From Amazonocrinis nigriterrae CENA67 (lineage in GTDB: Bacteria > Cyanobacteriota > Cyanobacteriia > Cyanobacteriales > Nostocaceae), in contig NZ_JAECZC010000020.1 in assembly GCF_016056305.1 (NCBI RefSeq), positions 16,442-80,441 on the forward strand: DNA of 64,000 nt. The letters run 5' to 3'. Shown piece by piece: positions 36,301-44,925 of the stretch. Each line of letters opens with the position of its first letter. The stretch's first letter is position 1. The position numbers and the translations under genes were made by a program. The notes beneath the pieces are model-generated. The model worked only from the letters and a program-made list of their open reading frames with translations, had not been told where the DNA came from and did no database searches.

Positions 36301-36978
36301 GATGTGACCCCGATAACGCAGAGTTATTTCACTGACTGATGTTTAATTACTATTACAAAAAATATTCTGATTATTACGGTTCACTTTTATACTTTTTTAA
36401 AGGATTACTGAATAAAAAGTTTGAAGGTTTATCAGCAGCGATCGCCATGACAAAAAATAGATAATTTTTCGTTACGAAATCTCCTCAGAAGTACATTCTG
36501 TGGTATCGAAATAGTCTAATGCAAGCGAATCGTAGACTTGTACTGCTTCGCAGAACCCGCAGGCTAGCGGCTTCTCGTTCCCAAGGGAGAGGGTTCCCGC
36601 TTTCTTAGAGTAGCAATTCCAGAGTCCTTGCGGTTACTTCCTTCTACTTCGTTGCGCTCGCAGCAGACATATTATAAGTAATTTAGAAAAACTGATTTAA
36701 CGTGAGTTCGATGAACCTCTCCCCAACCCCTCTCCGCGTAGGAGAGGGGCTTTGAAATTCTAGATAAAGAACGAAAAATTAAGGTTTTTAAGCCTCTGAC
36801 GCCACATGCTAGCCTGCGGGTTCTGCGAAGCAGTACAAGTCTGGCGACCGAACGCACTGGCTCCTCCTTTTAGGGGAGAGGTTTGGAGAGGGGTCTTTTA
36901 AATCTGTCGAACTCACGTGATTTACGAGTCGCAAAAGTTAGTTTACGACTCGCCAACTTAACTGAGTGCGATCGCAAA
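36301..36978. other. Repeat-rich intergenic region between the STAND gene and treH
   Basis: About 680 bases. It is AT-rich up to 36430. A mosaic repeat follows (36530-36660, with GCAGAACCCGCAGGCTAGCGG and CTTCGTTGCGCTCGCAG). Next comes an inverted-repeat-bounded element at 36700-36918, then an AGTCGCAAAAGTTAG module (36928-36950) shared with 31620. The STAND gene promoter must lie in its left part. Confidence 0.7.
36700..36918. mobile_element. MITE-like element bounded by 12-base inverted repeats
   Basis: ACGTGAGTTCGA (36700-36711) and its exact complement TCGAACTCACGT (36907-36918) bound 219 bases. Next to the ends are CTCTCCCCAACCCCTCTCC on the left and GGAGAGGTTTGGAGAGG on the right, extending the inverted similarity. 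There is no transposase gene. Single ends of the same family occur at 8517-8528, 48455-48466 and 54496-54507. Confidence 0.6.
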
Positions 36979-38514
36979 TTATCTCACAGACTTTTCTAGT
37001 GGTGCTAAAAATTCTAGAACGACTCCATTTGTCCAGCCAAAGCCGATTTCGTTGGAACTGTATCCAAAGCAGATTTCGTTGGAAACGTTCATAGAACAGT
37101 GTTCCACATCATATTTCTCTACTAAACTGCCGTAACGCTCGAATTCTTCAACTACCATCAGCAAGAACTTTTGAGCAATACGATCGCCTTCAGTATGATA
37201 TCCATAACGGTGCAATCCTTGGACAGCGATATATGTCAGCGGTGCCCAACCAAAGGGTGCATCCCATTGATTACCTGTGACGCGAGTACTAGTAAAGATA
37301 CCACCAGGGGCTTCAAACAAAGAAAGATTTTCGGCGACGCGTCGCGCTTGTGCATCTGATGCAAGCCCCACCCACAAAGGATAAAAGGTAGTGGCAAATT
37401 CATAGCGACGACGTTGTTCACTTTGAAAATGATAGTCTAGGTAAAGTCCTTTTTCTTCATCCCAGAGGCAATTATCAATGCGTTCGCGGCGAATTTCTGC
37501 TCGTTCGCGCCATTGTCCCACTATTTCTTCATTGCCTAAAATATCATAAATTTGTGCCAAGTCTATTTCCATTTGATAAAGCAAACTGTTGAGGCACACA
37601 GGCGCGTAATGTAAGATATCAATACTGAAAGGCCCAAAGCGATTGGTGATGTCAAACCCAGACTCGCGCATGGTGCGATCGCCTTTGTAAAACAAATTGG
37701 TTAGTTGGTCATTTTCGCGATCGTAGAAAAGACTGACATCATAATCTTCAATTTCAAACCTTTGGTAGTATTCTTTAACGCGATCGTAATGACTTTTGCC
37801 TTCTTCATCGCGTTCAGAAAATAATACTTCCGGTGCAGGGCCTTCCCCAAAAGCATAAAATCGAGACAAACCTGTGGCGGGATTCAAATGAGGCGGCACT
37901 ACCCAGTAATAATAAAATCGCTCCAGTAGTGGTAAAGCTGACTTCAACCATTCTTCATCCTGGGTATATTGGAACAGCGCCAACACCATCAAACTGAGGA
38001 CAGGAGGCTGCGATCGCGACAACATGTAAGTACGGTTAGAGTTGAGAATTGTACCATAATGCTGCACTTGGTATAACAACTGATCAACTTGGCTTTGGGC
38101 TAACTCCAACTCGCCATCACGCAACAGCCCCAGTAATATAAAGTAGCTGTCCCAACCATACATTTCATTAAAACGTCCACCAGGGACAACATAAGGCCCC
38201 GGTAAGTATAGCAAACCATGTTCTCGAATCGCCTCAACTGAAGTTGGGAGAGTGCGAATTTCAATTTGTTGCATGTCCTTTTTTGACAGCGATCGCTCCA
38301 AAACAAACTGAACATTGGGACAATCTTCTTGGGGGGAGATGTATACAATCCAGGGAGTATCTGATTTATGCTCTAACTTGGTATCCTTAGCAGATTGCAA
38401 CAAATGTTCATGCGATCGCGTTAAGGTTTTCCAAGTTTTTTTGATGTATCTCCGTACAGCATAAATCTGGTCGGGGGCAAGTGTGGATGAAGTTTGTGTA
38501 GATTTATTAGTCAT
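36979..38514 (-). CDS. treH: Trehalase (GH37)
   Basis: The 511-residue enzyme hydrolyses trehalose to two glucoses. GH37 signature 1 is visible as PGGRFNEMYGWDSYF and signature 2-like QWDAPFGWAPLTYIAVQGL. Near the C-terminus, NEIGFGWTNGVVLEFLAP contains the catalytic Glu region. No signal peptide is seen, so a cytoplasmic location is likely. In place of the usual GGGGEY stretch before GFGWTNG it has an internal near-repeat NEICFGYSSNEIGFGW. It is the last gene of a treZ-treY-treH order known from Nostoc, where trehalase lowers trehalose on rehydration. The 3' end has been copied to 31697. Repeats fill the 135 bases up to treY. Confidence 0.95.
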   Translation of the reverse strand: MTNKSTQTSSTLAPDQIYAVRRYIKKTWKTLTRSHEHLLQSAKDTKLEHKSDTPWIVYISPQEDCPNVQFVLERSLSKKDMQQIEIRTLPTSVEAIREHGLLYLPGPYVVPGGRFNEMYGWDSYFILLGLLRDGELELAQSQVDQLLYQVQHYGTILNSNRTYMLSRSQPPVLSLMVLALFQYTQDEEWLKSALPLLERFYYYWVVPPHLNPATGLSRFYAFGEGPAPEVLFSERDEEGKSHYDRVKEYYQRFEIEDYDVSLFYDRENDQLTNLFYKGDRTMRESGFDITNRFGPFSIDILHYAPVCLNSLLYQMEIDLAQIYDILGNEEIVGQWRERAEIRRERIDNCLWDEEKGLYLDYHFQSEQRRRYEFATTFYPLWVGLASDAQARRVAENLSLFEAPGGIFTSTRVTGNQWDAPFGWAPLTYIAVQGLHRYGYHTEGDRIAQKFLLMVVEEFERYGSLVEKYDVEHCSMNVSNEICFGYSSNEIGFGWTNGVVLEFLAPLEKSVR

Positions 38515-38649
38515 AATTCCATCTTTAACTTAGGGAGTAGGGAGTGAGGAGTAGGGAGTGGGGGATGAGGGAGATGAGGAGGATGAGGGGGATGAAGAAT
38601 TGTTCACTCCTAACTCTTAACTCCTCACTCCTAACTCAGCACTCAACAC
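38515..38649. repeat. Tandem repeat block between treY and treH
   Basis: Units of GGGAGTA, GGGATGAGG and CACTCAGCACTCA in tandem occupy almost the whole 135-base spacer between treH and treY. No terminator or promoter is recognisable, so the genes may be read as one transcript through the repeats. Confidence 0.85.
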
Positions 38650-41448
38650 TCAGCACTCAGCACTAACTAAGAGTGCGACGGGGAAATGGGCTAAGGCTTG
38701 GGCGATGGGTAAAGTTTCTGTCACTTCTAAGGTTTGTTCGGTGAGAACATTTTTCCAAGCTGAGGAACTGTTGGCGGGTAGTTGCAGGTGTGTATCTTGC
38801 CATACATCATCGCCAAGGGGGTCTTCTCCTGGCTGAATGAGACTGGTGAAAAAGCGGGGTGCAATGGCGATCGCTGTTTGATTTCCTTGTCGCCGAGCAA
38901 AGGCGATAATATGGTTGGCGTGGCTTCCCTGGATTTCTAAGGGCAAATAGTCACCTTCAGTAAATAGTGCAAGATAATTTTTTCTAGCTTTGAGTAGTTG
39001 CGCTGTTAAAAACAGTTTGATTCTGCCATCAGTTTTGTGAGTGAGTAATTCCTGAATCAGTGCGAGAATGTCTGTTTTGATTTGTTCTCGGATGGTACTC
39101 AAATAACTACGTCGCAGTTCAAAATCTACAGGACGGCGGTTATCAGGATCGACCAAACTCAAATCCCAAAGTTCCGTTCCTTGGTAAAAGTCTGGTACGC
39201 CTGGCGCGGTAGCCTTGAGTAAAGTTTGGGACAGGGAATTAAAAATACCATAATAGGCAATTCGCTGTTGAAAGGGGCGAAAGGCTTCGATAAATTGACT
39301 CGATATAGACGAATCTAGCACTTTTTCAATAAAGGAGGCACATGCTTGTTCATACTCGCTATCAGGACGCAGCCAGGCTGTATGCACTTTCGCTTCCCGA
39401 ATTGCTTTAATCATGTAGTCCTTAACTCGTTCCAGAAAAGATGATTCTTCGTCTTCGTCAAAGGGAAACGCCCCTACTAGCGTTTGATAGAGAAAATACT
39501 CATCGTTGCGGTCTGGCATGGCAAAACCGTGCCGTTCGCTGCGACGATCTTGATTAAGATAACTCCAAATATTGACTTGTTCTTCCCACTCTTGGGGTAT
39601 TTCTGATAATACATTTATCCTTGCACGCACATCTTCGCCGCGCTTGGTATCGTGGGTGGCTGTGGCGTTCATGGTGTGGGGCCAGTTTGCTTGGTGCTTC
39701 TGGTTAAAAGCATGGAACTCGGCTGTAGAAATGCCAAAATGACTAGGATTACCCCCCACTTCATTCAGCGATAGCAAGCGGTTGTAAACATATAGTGTAG
39801 TGTCTTCTACGCCTTTGGCCATTAACGGGCCGCTGTATTGCTGCATCCTGAGAACAAAATATATCCATTGTTCCCGTTCTGTCTGCGTTAGAGAATCATC
39901 AAACTCCAATAGCATCAACTTTTCAATAAAAGTCAATTCATTTTGCAGCAAAGGCGCTTGTTCTCTGGCTTGGGTAATGACTTCTTGAATAGTGGCGCGA
40001 TCGCTTTCTGAAATGCCTTCAGGAGTGATGTAGGTGCGATAGACAGGAAACACTGTTAAAACTTCTGCGATCGCTCGTTTCAATCCGTTCAAAGTAAAGT
40101 CATTGGCATAGCGATATTTGTTAGAAATATTTTTCAACAAAATCGCTAAATTATCAATGTCACCTGCTAAATTCTTTTCTAAAATTAGGTGCTTTTTCTC
40201 CTTTACCAAGGATGCATAGTCTACTCGTGTATTAATAAAACTATGGTAAATATTATCAAACCAAAATTTAGTTTCCTTTTGACAAAAGACACCATTAACA
40301 TAATTTAAAAAGTCATATCCTGATGTACCTTGAATATCCCAGTTTTCTGGCAAATCTTCCGTGAGTTCCAAGATTTTTTCAACGGTGATGTAAACATCTC
40401 CCATCTTTTCCCGCAGCCGTTCCAGATATTGCACAGGATTATAAAGACCGTCAATATGGTCAATGCGTAAACCTGTAAATTTACTTTCTGCAACCAACTT
40501 TTTAATTAAAGAGTGGGTATTATTAAATACCCGCGAATCTTCAACCTTTACAGAAATGAGTTCGTTGACAGTAAAGAAACGGCGATAATTCATTTCTTCC
40601 GCCCCTACCTTCCAAAAGGCAAGACGGTAAAATTGGTCTTTTAATAATTCATCGAGCAAATTAAAACTTTCTGGATTTCCTACATCTCCATTAAAGATTT
40701 TCAGATTATCCTCGATGAATTCGTGGATATCATCATTTGTGGTGTAAAGTTCCCAAATTAAACCTTTAATAAATGCGATTTGGTCTTGTCGCTGTTTATC
40801 AACAACTTCCAAAGGCACATTTTTGAGAATGTAAAGAATCCCCAATAACTTAATAAAATCAGGATGATTGCGTCCTAGCTTGCGCGTGATTTTGCCCAGA
40901 TTGTAGCTGAGAAATTTGGTGTAGGACTCTAACCGCAACGGCAATTTTAAACTGTAATAGTTGACAGTTAACCCAGTTTGTGAATATTGCAGTTGAATAT
41001 CTCCCTTTTCCAGAGAGACACCGTAGAAATCGCCTAACAACGGTGCGAGAATTCTTTCCTGGCGATCGGCAAACGGGGCATTCCAACCCAAATCAAAGTA
41101 GTCAGTATAACCCGAATCAGGGCCATGTTCCAACACATCCATTAAGTAGTGATTTTCGCTACTATAAGCCATGTGATTGGGAACAATATCTTGCAACCAG
41201 CCCATACCAAGGGATTGCAGTTCACTAACCAACGCTTCAAACTCCTCAGTAGTACCTAATTCTGGATTCAGTTGAGCAGCATCAACTACATCATAACCAT
41301 GAGTACTACCAGAACGGGCTTTAAAAATAGGAGAAGCATACAAATCAGTAATTCCTAAATCTGCCAAATAAGCTGCGATCGCTTTAGCATTTTCAAAGCC
41401 AAACTCAGGTGTAAATTGAATTCGATAAGTTGTAGTAGGAATTCGCAT
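38650..41448 (-). CDS. treY: Maltooligosyl trehalose synthase
   Basis: The 932-residue GH13 enzyme isomerises the reducing-end glucose of maltodextrins into a trehalose unit. Diagnostic motifs are IPTTTYRIQFTPEFGFENA, YASPIFKARSGSTHGYDVVD, LQDIVPNHMAYSSEN, GLRIDHIDGLYNP (nucleophile Asp), HIDG-linked YITVEKIL (acid Glu), NATATHDTKRGEDVRARI and GVPDFYQGTELWDLSLVDPDNRRPVD. The length is typical. The upstream gene is treZ, whose product supplies the next step. Trehalose made this way protects against desiccation and salt; regulation is not readable from the sequence. Confidence 0.97.
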   Translation of the reverse strand: MRIPTTTYRIQFTPEFGFENAKAIAAYLADLGITDLYASPIFKARSGSTHGYDVVDAAQLNPELGTTEEFEALVSELQSLGMGWLQDIVPNHMAYSSENHYLMDVLEHGPDSGYTDYFDLGWNAPFADRQERILAPLLGDFYGVSLEKGDIQLQYSQTGLTVNYYSLKLPLRLESYTKFLSYNLGKITRKLGRNHPDFIKLLGILYILKNVPLEVVDKQRQDQIAFIKGLIWELYTTNDDIHEFIEDNLKIFNGDVGNPESFNLLDELLKDQFYRLAFWKVGAEEMNYRRFFTVNELISVKVEDSRVFNNTHSLIKKLVAESKFTGLRIDHIDGLYNPVQYLERLREKMGDVYITVEKILELTEDLPENWDIQGTSGYDFLNYVNGVFCQKETKFWFDNIYHSFINTRVDYASLVKEKKHLILEKNLAGDIDNLAILLKNISNKYRYANDFTLNGLKRAIAEVLTVFPVYRTYITPEGISESDRATIQEVITQAREQAPLLQNELTFIEKLMLLEFDDSLTQTEREQWIYFVLRMQQYSGPLMAKGVEDTTLYVYNRLLSLNEVGGNPSHFGISTAEFHAFNQKHQANWPHTMNATATHDTKRGEDVRARINVLSEIPQEWEEQVNIWSYLNQDRRSERHGFAMPDRNDEYFLYQTLVGAFPFDEDEESSFLERVKDYMIKAIREAKVHTAWLRPDSEYEQACASFIEKVLDSSISSQFIEAFRPFQQRIAYYGIFNSLSQTLLKATAPGVPDFYQGTELWDLSLVDPDNRRPVDFELRRSYLSTIREQIKTDILALIQELLTHKTDGRIKLFLTAQLLKARKNYLALFTEGDYLPLEIQGSHANHIIAFARRQGNQTAIAIAPRFFTSLIQPGEDPLGDDVWQDTHLQLPANSSSAWKNVLTEQTLEVTETLPIAQALAHFPVALLVSAEC

Positions 41449-41513
41449 AAATTTATTAAGGAAGAAATAACTACTAATCAGGGTTCAAATCTTTGCTTTC
41501 CTCTCTGCGTCAC

Positions 41514-41556
41514 GGACACTTTCCTCAACGGGGGGAACCCCCGCACGGAAGTGTCC
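41514..41556. repeat. Palindromic repeat element, copy A (GGACACTTTCC hairpin)
   Basis: GGACACTTTCC and GGAAGTGTCC flank CAACGGGGGGAACCCCCG, giving a hairpin with an inner inverted repeat. It interrupts a CCTCTCTGCGTC...CTCTGTGGTT module. Nearly identical copies are at 51954-51996 and 61122-61166, each nested in the same outer module. It lies between treZ and treY. Confidence 0.8.
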
Positions 41557-41669
41557 TTCTCTGCGCCTCTGTGGTTAAAAAATAATTTATTGAACCGCAG
41601 AGACACAGAGGACACAGAGTTAAGAGAAATTATTTTCCAAAAATTTTAGGAAGTTTGATAGGGCTACTT

Positions 41670-43520
41670 TTAGCTTTGCAATTCATACAGTACTAAACTG
41701 TTGGGTTGCAGATTTAATTCTTGTCCTGCTGATATATTTTCGGGTGCTTGAGAACCAGGGCCAGCCCATGATCTATCTGCTGAATCTAATAATTTTTTCC
41801 CATCACTTTGAATTGGTAAAGTTGTGGTGACGGGAGATGAATTGAAATTCATCGCAAATATTAGTTGACTGGTTTCGCACCAACGACGCACAATAACTAA
41901 CTGTTTTTCTTCATCACTTGTCGCTTCGATGAAGTCGCGGTGTTGCTTCAGCAGTGCGGGATGGGTTTTGCGTAAATTAATTAATTGGCGATACCAATAT
42001 AGTAAGATTTTGTGCTTTCCTTCGTTGCGTAATTGCCAGTTGAGTTTAGAAGCTAAAAAGGTTTCTGCTGCTTCTGGATCTGGTGGCCCTTCTGAATAGT
42101 GAAAGGCTTCAAATTCTTGCTGGCGTCCGGCGCGTACTGCTTGAATTAAATCGGGGTCGGAGTGACTTACAAAATAGGTGAAGGGTGCAGTTTCGCCGTA
42201 TTCTTCTCCCATGAATAATAGGGGTAAGTTCGGTGATAATAGTACAGCACCGGCGGCTAATTTCAGTCCTTCAAATGAAAGGCGATCCCACAGGCGATCG
42301 CCTTTCATTTGATTGCCGACTTGATCGTGATTTTGGATGCAGACTACAAATTGTGAGGGTGAGCGATCGCGGCATGGTATACCATGATATCGTTTACGAT
42401 GGGGCGCATACTGCCAATCGTAAACGAAGGTATCTGTATAAGCTTTTGCTAATTGACTACATTGTCCAAAATCTTGATAATATCCCTGGCGATCGCCTGT
42501 TAAAAGTGCGTGCAATGCATGGTGAAAGTCATCACTCCATTGGGCATCAAGTCCATATCCACCCAGTTCTGGCGGACGAATGATTTGGGGATTATTTAAG
42601 TCACTTTCTGCTATTAAGTGACGTTTCCATGTTTGCCCTTGTGCTTTGAAGTGATGTACTGCTTCTGCTAATTCCCATAAAAAATGTTTGGCACCTAAAT
42701 CATAAATTGCTTGAATAGCATCAAGTCGCAATGCATCAATATGAAATTCTCGTAACCAATAAAGCGCATTTTCGATGAAATAATTTCGCACACCTTGACT
42801 GTAGGCGTCATCGAAATTCATCGCATTGCCCCACGGTGTTTTATAGGTTTTGGTAAAATAGGGCGCATACTGACCCATATAATTACCTTCTGGGCCGAAG
42901 TGATTATACACCACATCCAGCACCACAGCAATACCATGTTGGTGGCAAGCATTGACCAGTTGTTTTAAAGCCGCTGGATTTCCGTAGGAACTTTGCACAG
43001 CAAACGGATAAACGCCATCATAACCCCAATTGCGAAATGCCAGAGAAGCCTCAATATGAGTGTCTCCTGGAAACTGAGCAATGGGCATAATTTCAATAGC
43101 GTTAATTCCCAGTTCCTTTAAATCTGGAAGGCGGTCAATGATGGCGGTGAAAGTTCCTTCGGGGGTGAAGGTACCGACGTGGAGTTCATAGAAAATCATT
43201 GACTCCAAGGGAACACCAGCCCAACCTGCATCTGTCCATTCAAACTGATGTTCAACAACTTGAGAGGGGCCATGAACTCCTTGGGGTTGATACTGCGACG
43301 CCGGATCGGCGAAGGCATTTTCATCATTTAAGATATATCGGTAAAGCGTACCTGGATACACATCGTTTACTTTCGTCTGCCAATATCCATCCTCCACAGG
43401 TTTAAGCGGTATTACCTGTTGTTGTGGCGACAAAATTTGCACCGCGACGCTATTTAATGTCGGCGACCAAACTGTAAACTCACATTCCCCGTTACCTAAG
43501 TAGTGAGCGCCAATTTTCAC
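41670..43520 (-). CDS. treZ: Maltooligosyl trehalose trehalohydrolase
   Basis: The 616-residue GH13 enzyme cuts trehalose off maltooligosyl trehalose. There is an N-terminal beta-sandwich (KIGAHYLGNGECEFTVWSP). The barrel motifs include YELHVGTFTPEGTF, AIEIMPIAQFPG, NWGYDGVYPFAVQSSYG, VVLDVVYNHFGPEGNY, ALRLDAIQAI (nucleophile Asp), HLIAESDLNNP (acid Glu) and QNHDQVGNQ. The frame extends to an ATG at 43535, but that stretch contains GGGAGGA placed 6 bases before a GTG at 43520. The GTG gives the usual VKIGAHYLG start, so 43520 is preferred. First gene of treZ-treY-treH. Confidence 0.95.
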   Translation of the reverse strand: MKIGAHYLGNGECEFTVWSPTLNSVAVQILSPQQQVIPLKPVEDGYWQTKVNDVYPGTLYRYILNDENAFADPASQYQPQGVHGPSQVVEHQFEWTDAGWAGVPLESMIFYELHVGTFTPEGTFTAIIDRLPDLKELGINAIEIMPIAQFPGDTHIEASLAFRNWGYDGVYPFAVQSSYGNPAALKQLVNACHQHGIAVVLDVVYNHFGPEGNYMGQYAPYFTKTYKTPWGNAMNFDDAYSQGVRNYFIENALYWLREFHIDALRLDAIQAIYDLGAKHFLWELAEAVHHFKAQGQTWKRHLIAESDLNNPQIIRPPELGGYGLDAQWSDDFHHALHALLTGDRQGYYQDFGQCSQLAKAYTDTFVYDWQYAPHRKRYHGIPCRDRSPSQFVVCIQNHDQVGNQMKGDRLWDRLSFEGLKLAAGAVLLSPNLPLLFMGEEYGETAPFTYFVSHSDPDLIQAVRAGRQQEFEAFHYSEGPPDPEAAETFLASKLNWQLRNEGKHKILLYWYRQLINLRKTHPALLKQHRDFIEATSDEEKQLVIVRRWCETSQLIFAMNFNSSPVTTTLPIQSDGKKLLDSADRSWAGPGSQAPENISAGQELNLQPNSLVLYELQS

Positions 43521-43769
43521 GCAGTATCCTCCCATTAGATAATGTGTTATGCCGAATTGTGGCGATCGTCAAGGTGAGCAATTGCCCAGTGTTGACGAAC
43601 ACACCAGATAGGATCATGGTTGTTGTACCAAGGAATTCGCTAGCATCCGCAGGCGTATTTTTTTTTATCTTTGGGAATGGAGAATGGGGAATTGGGCATT
43701 GGGCATGGGGCATGGGGCATGGGGTTTATAAATAATGACCACTGACAACTGACAACTAACAACTGACAA

Positions 43770-44807
43770 ATGACAAACAACAATTTAGATTCATTCCGCG
43801 CTTTGGCATTGCAAGTTACATGCCATGCAGTCAATCAAACACGCGATCGCCAAGAAGCTCGTTCGTTGATGTTAAACTCTATTAATCGTTTGGCACAACA
43901 AATTGCTGCTAGTATTGCTTTTATTGGCTTTGACTGTCGTTTAATTGTATTGCCAGAATATTTTCTCACTGGTTTTCCGATGGGAGAACCTTTAGCAGTA
44001 TGGGCTGATAAAGCTTGTTTAGAAATGGCGGGTGCTGAGTATGAAGCGCTTGGTAAAATTGCTCAAAAACATCAAATCTTTTTAGCTGGTAATGCTTACG
44101 AAATTGACCCAAATTTTCCAGGGTTGTATTTTCAAACTTGCTTTGTAATTGATGCTTCGGGAACAATTGTTTTACGTTATCGGCGGCTAAATTCCTTTTT
44201 TGCCCCCACCCCTGGCGATGTCTGGGATAAATATCTCGACTGTTACGGGTTGGAGGGAGTTTTCCCTGTGGCGAAGACGGCAATTGGTAATTTAGCAGCT
44301 TTGGCATCAGAAGAAATTTTGTATCCAGAAGTAGCGCGGTGTCTGACGATGCGAGGTGCAGAGATTTTTCTCCACTCCACCTCAGAAGTGTATGGCAAAA
44401 CGTTAACGCCTAAAGATGCTGCTAAAATCTCTCGTGCTGTAGAAAATATGGCATATGTAGTTTCAGCGAATACAGCAGGCATAGTTAATATTCCCATCCC
44501 TACCGCTTCTGCTGATGGTGGTTCTAAAATTATTGATCATCGTGGAATAGTTTTAGCAGAAACAGCTACAGGCGAAAGTATGGCAGCATTTGCAGAGATA
44601 GACCTAGCAGCATTACGCCGCGATCGCCGTCGTCCTGGGTTACATAATTTACTTTCACGCCAGCGGTTTGATATATACGCCCAAAGCTACAGCCAGTCAC
44701 AATTTTACCCAGCAAACACCATGCTGAACCAAGAAGTAGACCGTAAACACTTTATCCAAACACAACAAGCAACAATTGAACGTCTGGTTAAATTGGGAAT
44801 AATTTGA
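43770..44807 (+). CDS. Nitrilase-superfamily protein lacking the canonical Lys and Cys
   Basis: The 345-residue protein has the CN-hydrolase fold: [14 protein letters not shown] with the first catalytic Glu, [24 protein letters not shown], and a C-terminal [16 protein letters not shown]. At the Lys position it has YRRLNSFF (Arg for Lys). At the nucleophile position, where families have C-Y/W-D/E-x-x-F/Y-P-E, it has SEEILYPE with Ser180 instead of Cys. It is therefore either non-catalytic or uses altered chemistry. The start ATGACAAAC lies in a TGACAAC heptamer repeat. An aldehyde dehydrogenase follows in the same direction after 118 bases, so the two probably act in one pathway; the substrate is unknown. 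Confidence 0.87.
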   Translation: MTNNNLDSFRALALQVTCHAVNQTRDRQEARSLMLNSINRLAQQIAASIAFIGFDCRLIVLPEYFLTGFPMGEPLAVWADKACLEMAGAEYEALGKIAQKHQIFLAGNAYEIDPNFPGLYFQTCFVIDASGTIVLRYRRLNSFFAPTPGDVWDKYLDCYGLEGVFPVAKTAIGNLAALASEEILYPEVARCLTMRGAEIFLHSTSEVYGKTLTPKDAAKISRAVENMAYVVSANTAGIVNIPIPTASADGGSKIIDHRGIVLAETATGESMAAFAEIDLAALRRDRRRPGLHNLLSRQRFDIYAQSYSQSQFYPANTMLNQEVDRKHFIQTQQATIERLVKLGII

Positions 44808-44925
44808 ATTGGGAATTGGGAATTGGGAATTGGGAATTGGGAATGGGGAATTGGGAATGGGGAATTGGGAATTGGGATTATAAATGACAACTGACAACTA
44901 ACAACTGACAACTGACAAATGACAA
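44808..44925. repeat. Tandem AATTGGG and ACTGACA heptamer repeats before the aldehyde dehydrogenase
   Basis: Units of GGGAATT/GGGAATG run from 44814 to about 44880, then TGACAAC/TGACAAA units run into the start codon at 44926 (ACAAATGACAAAACC). The ribosome-binding-site region is entirely made of repeat. A similar GGGGCATGGGGCATG block and TGACAAC repeat precede 43770. Confidence 0.9.

Noticed and set aside
41480-41495. GGGTTCAAATC resembling a tRNA T-loop
   Set aside because: No acceptor, D or anticodon stems could be folded around it; it is next to a repeat module.
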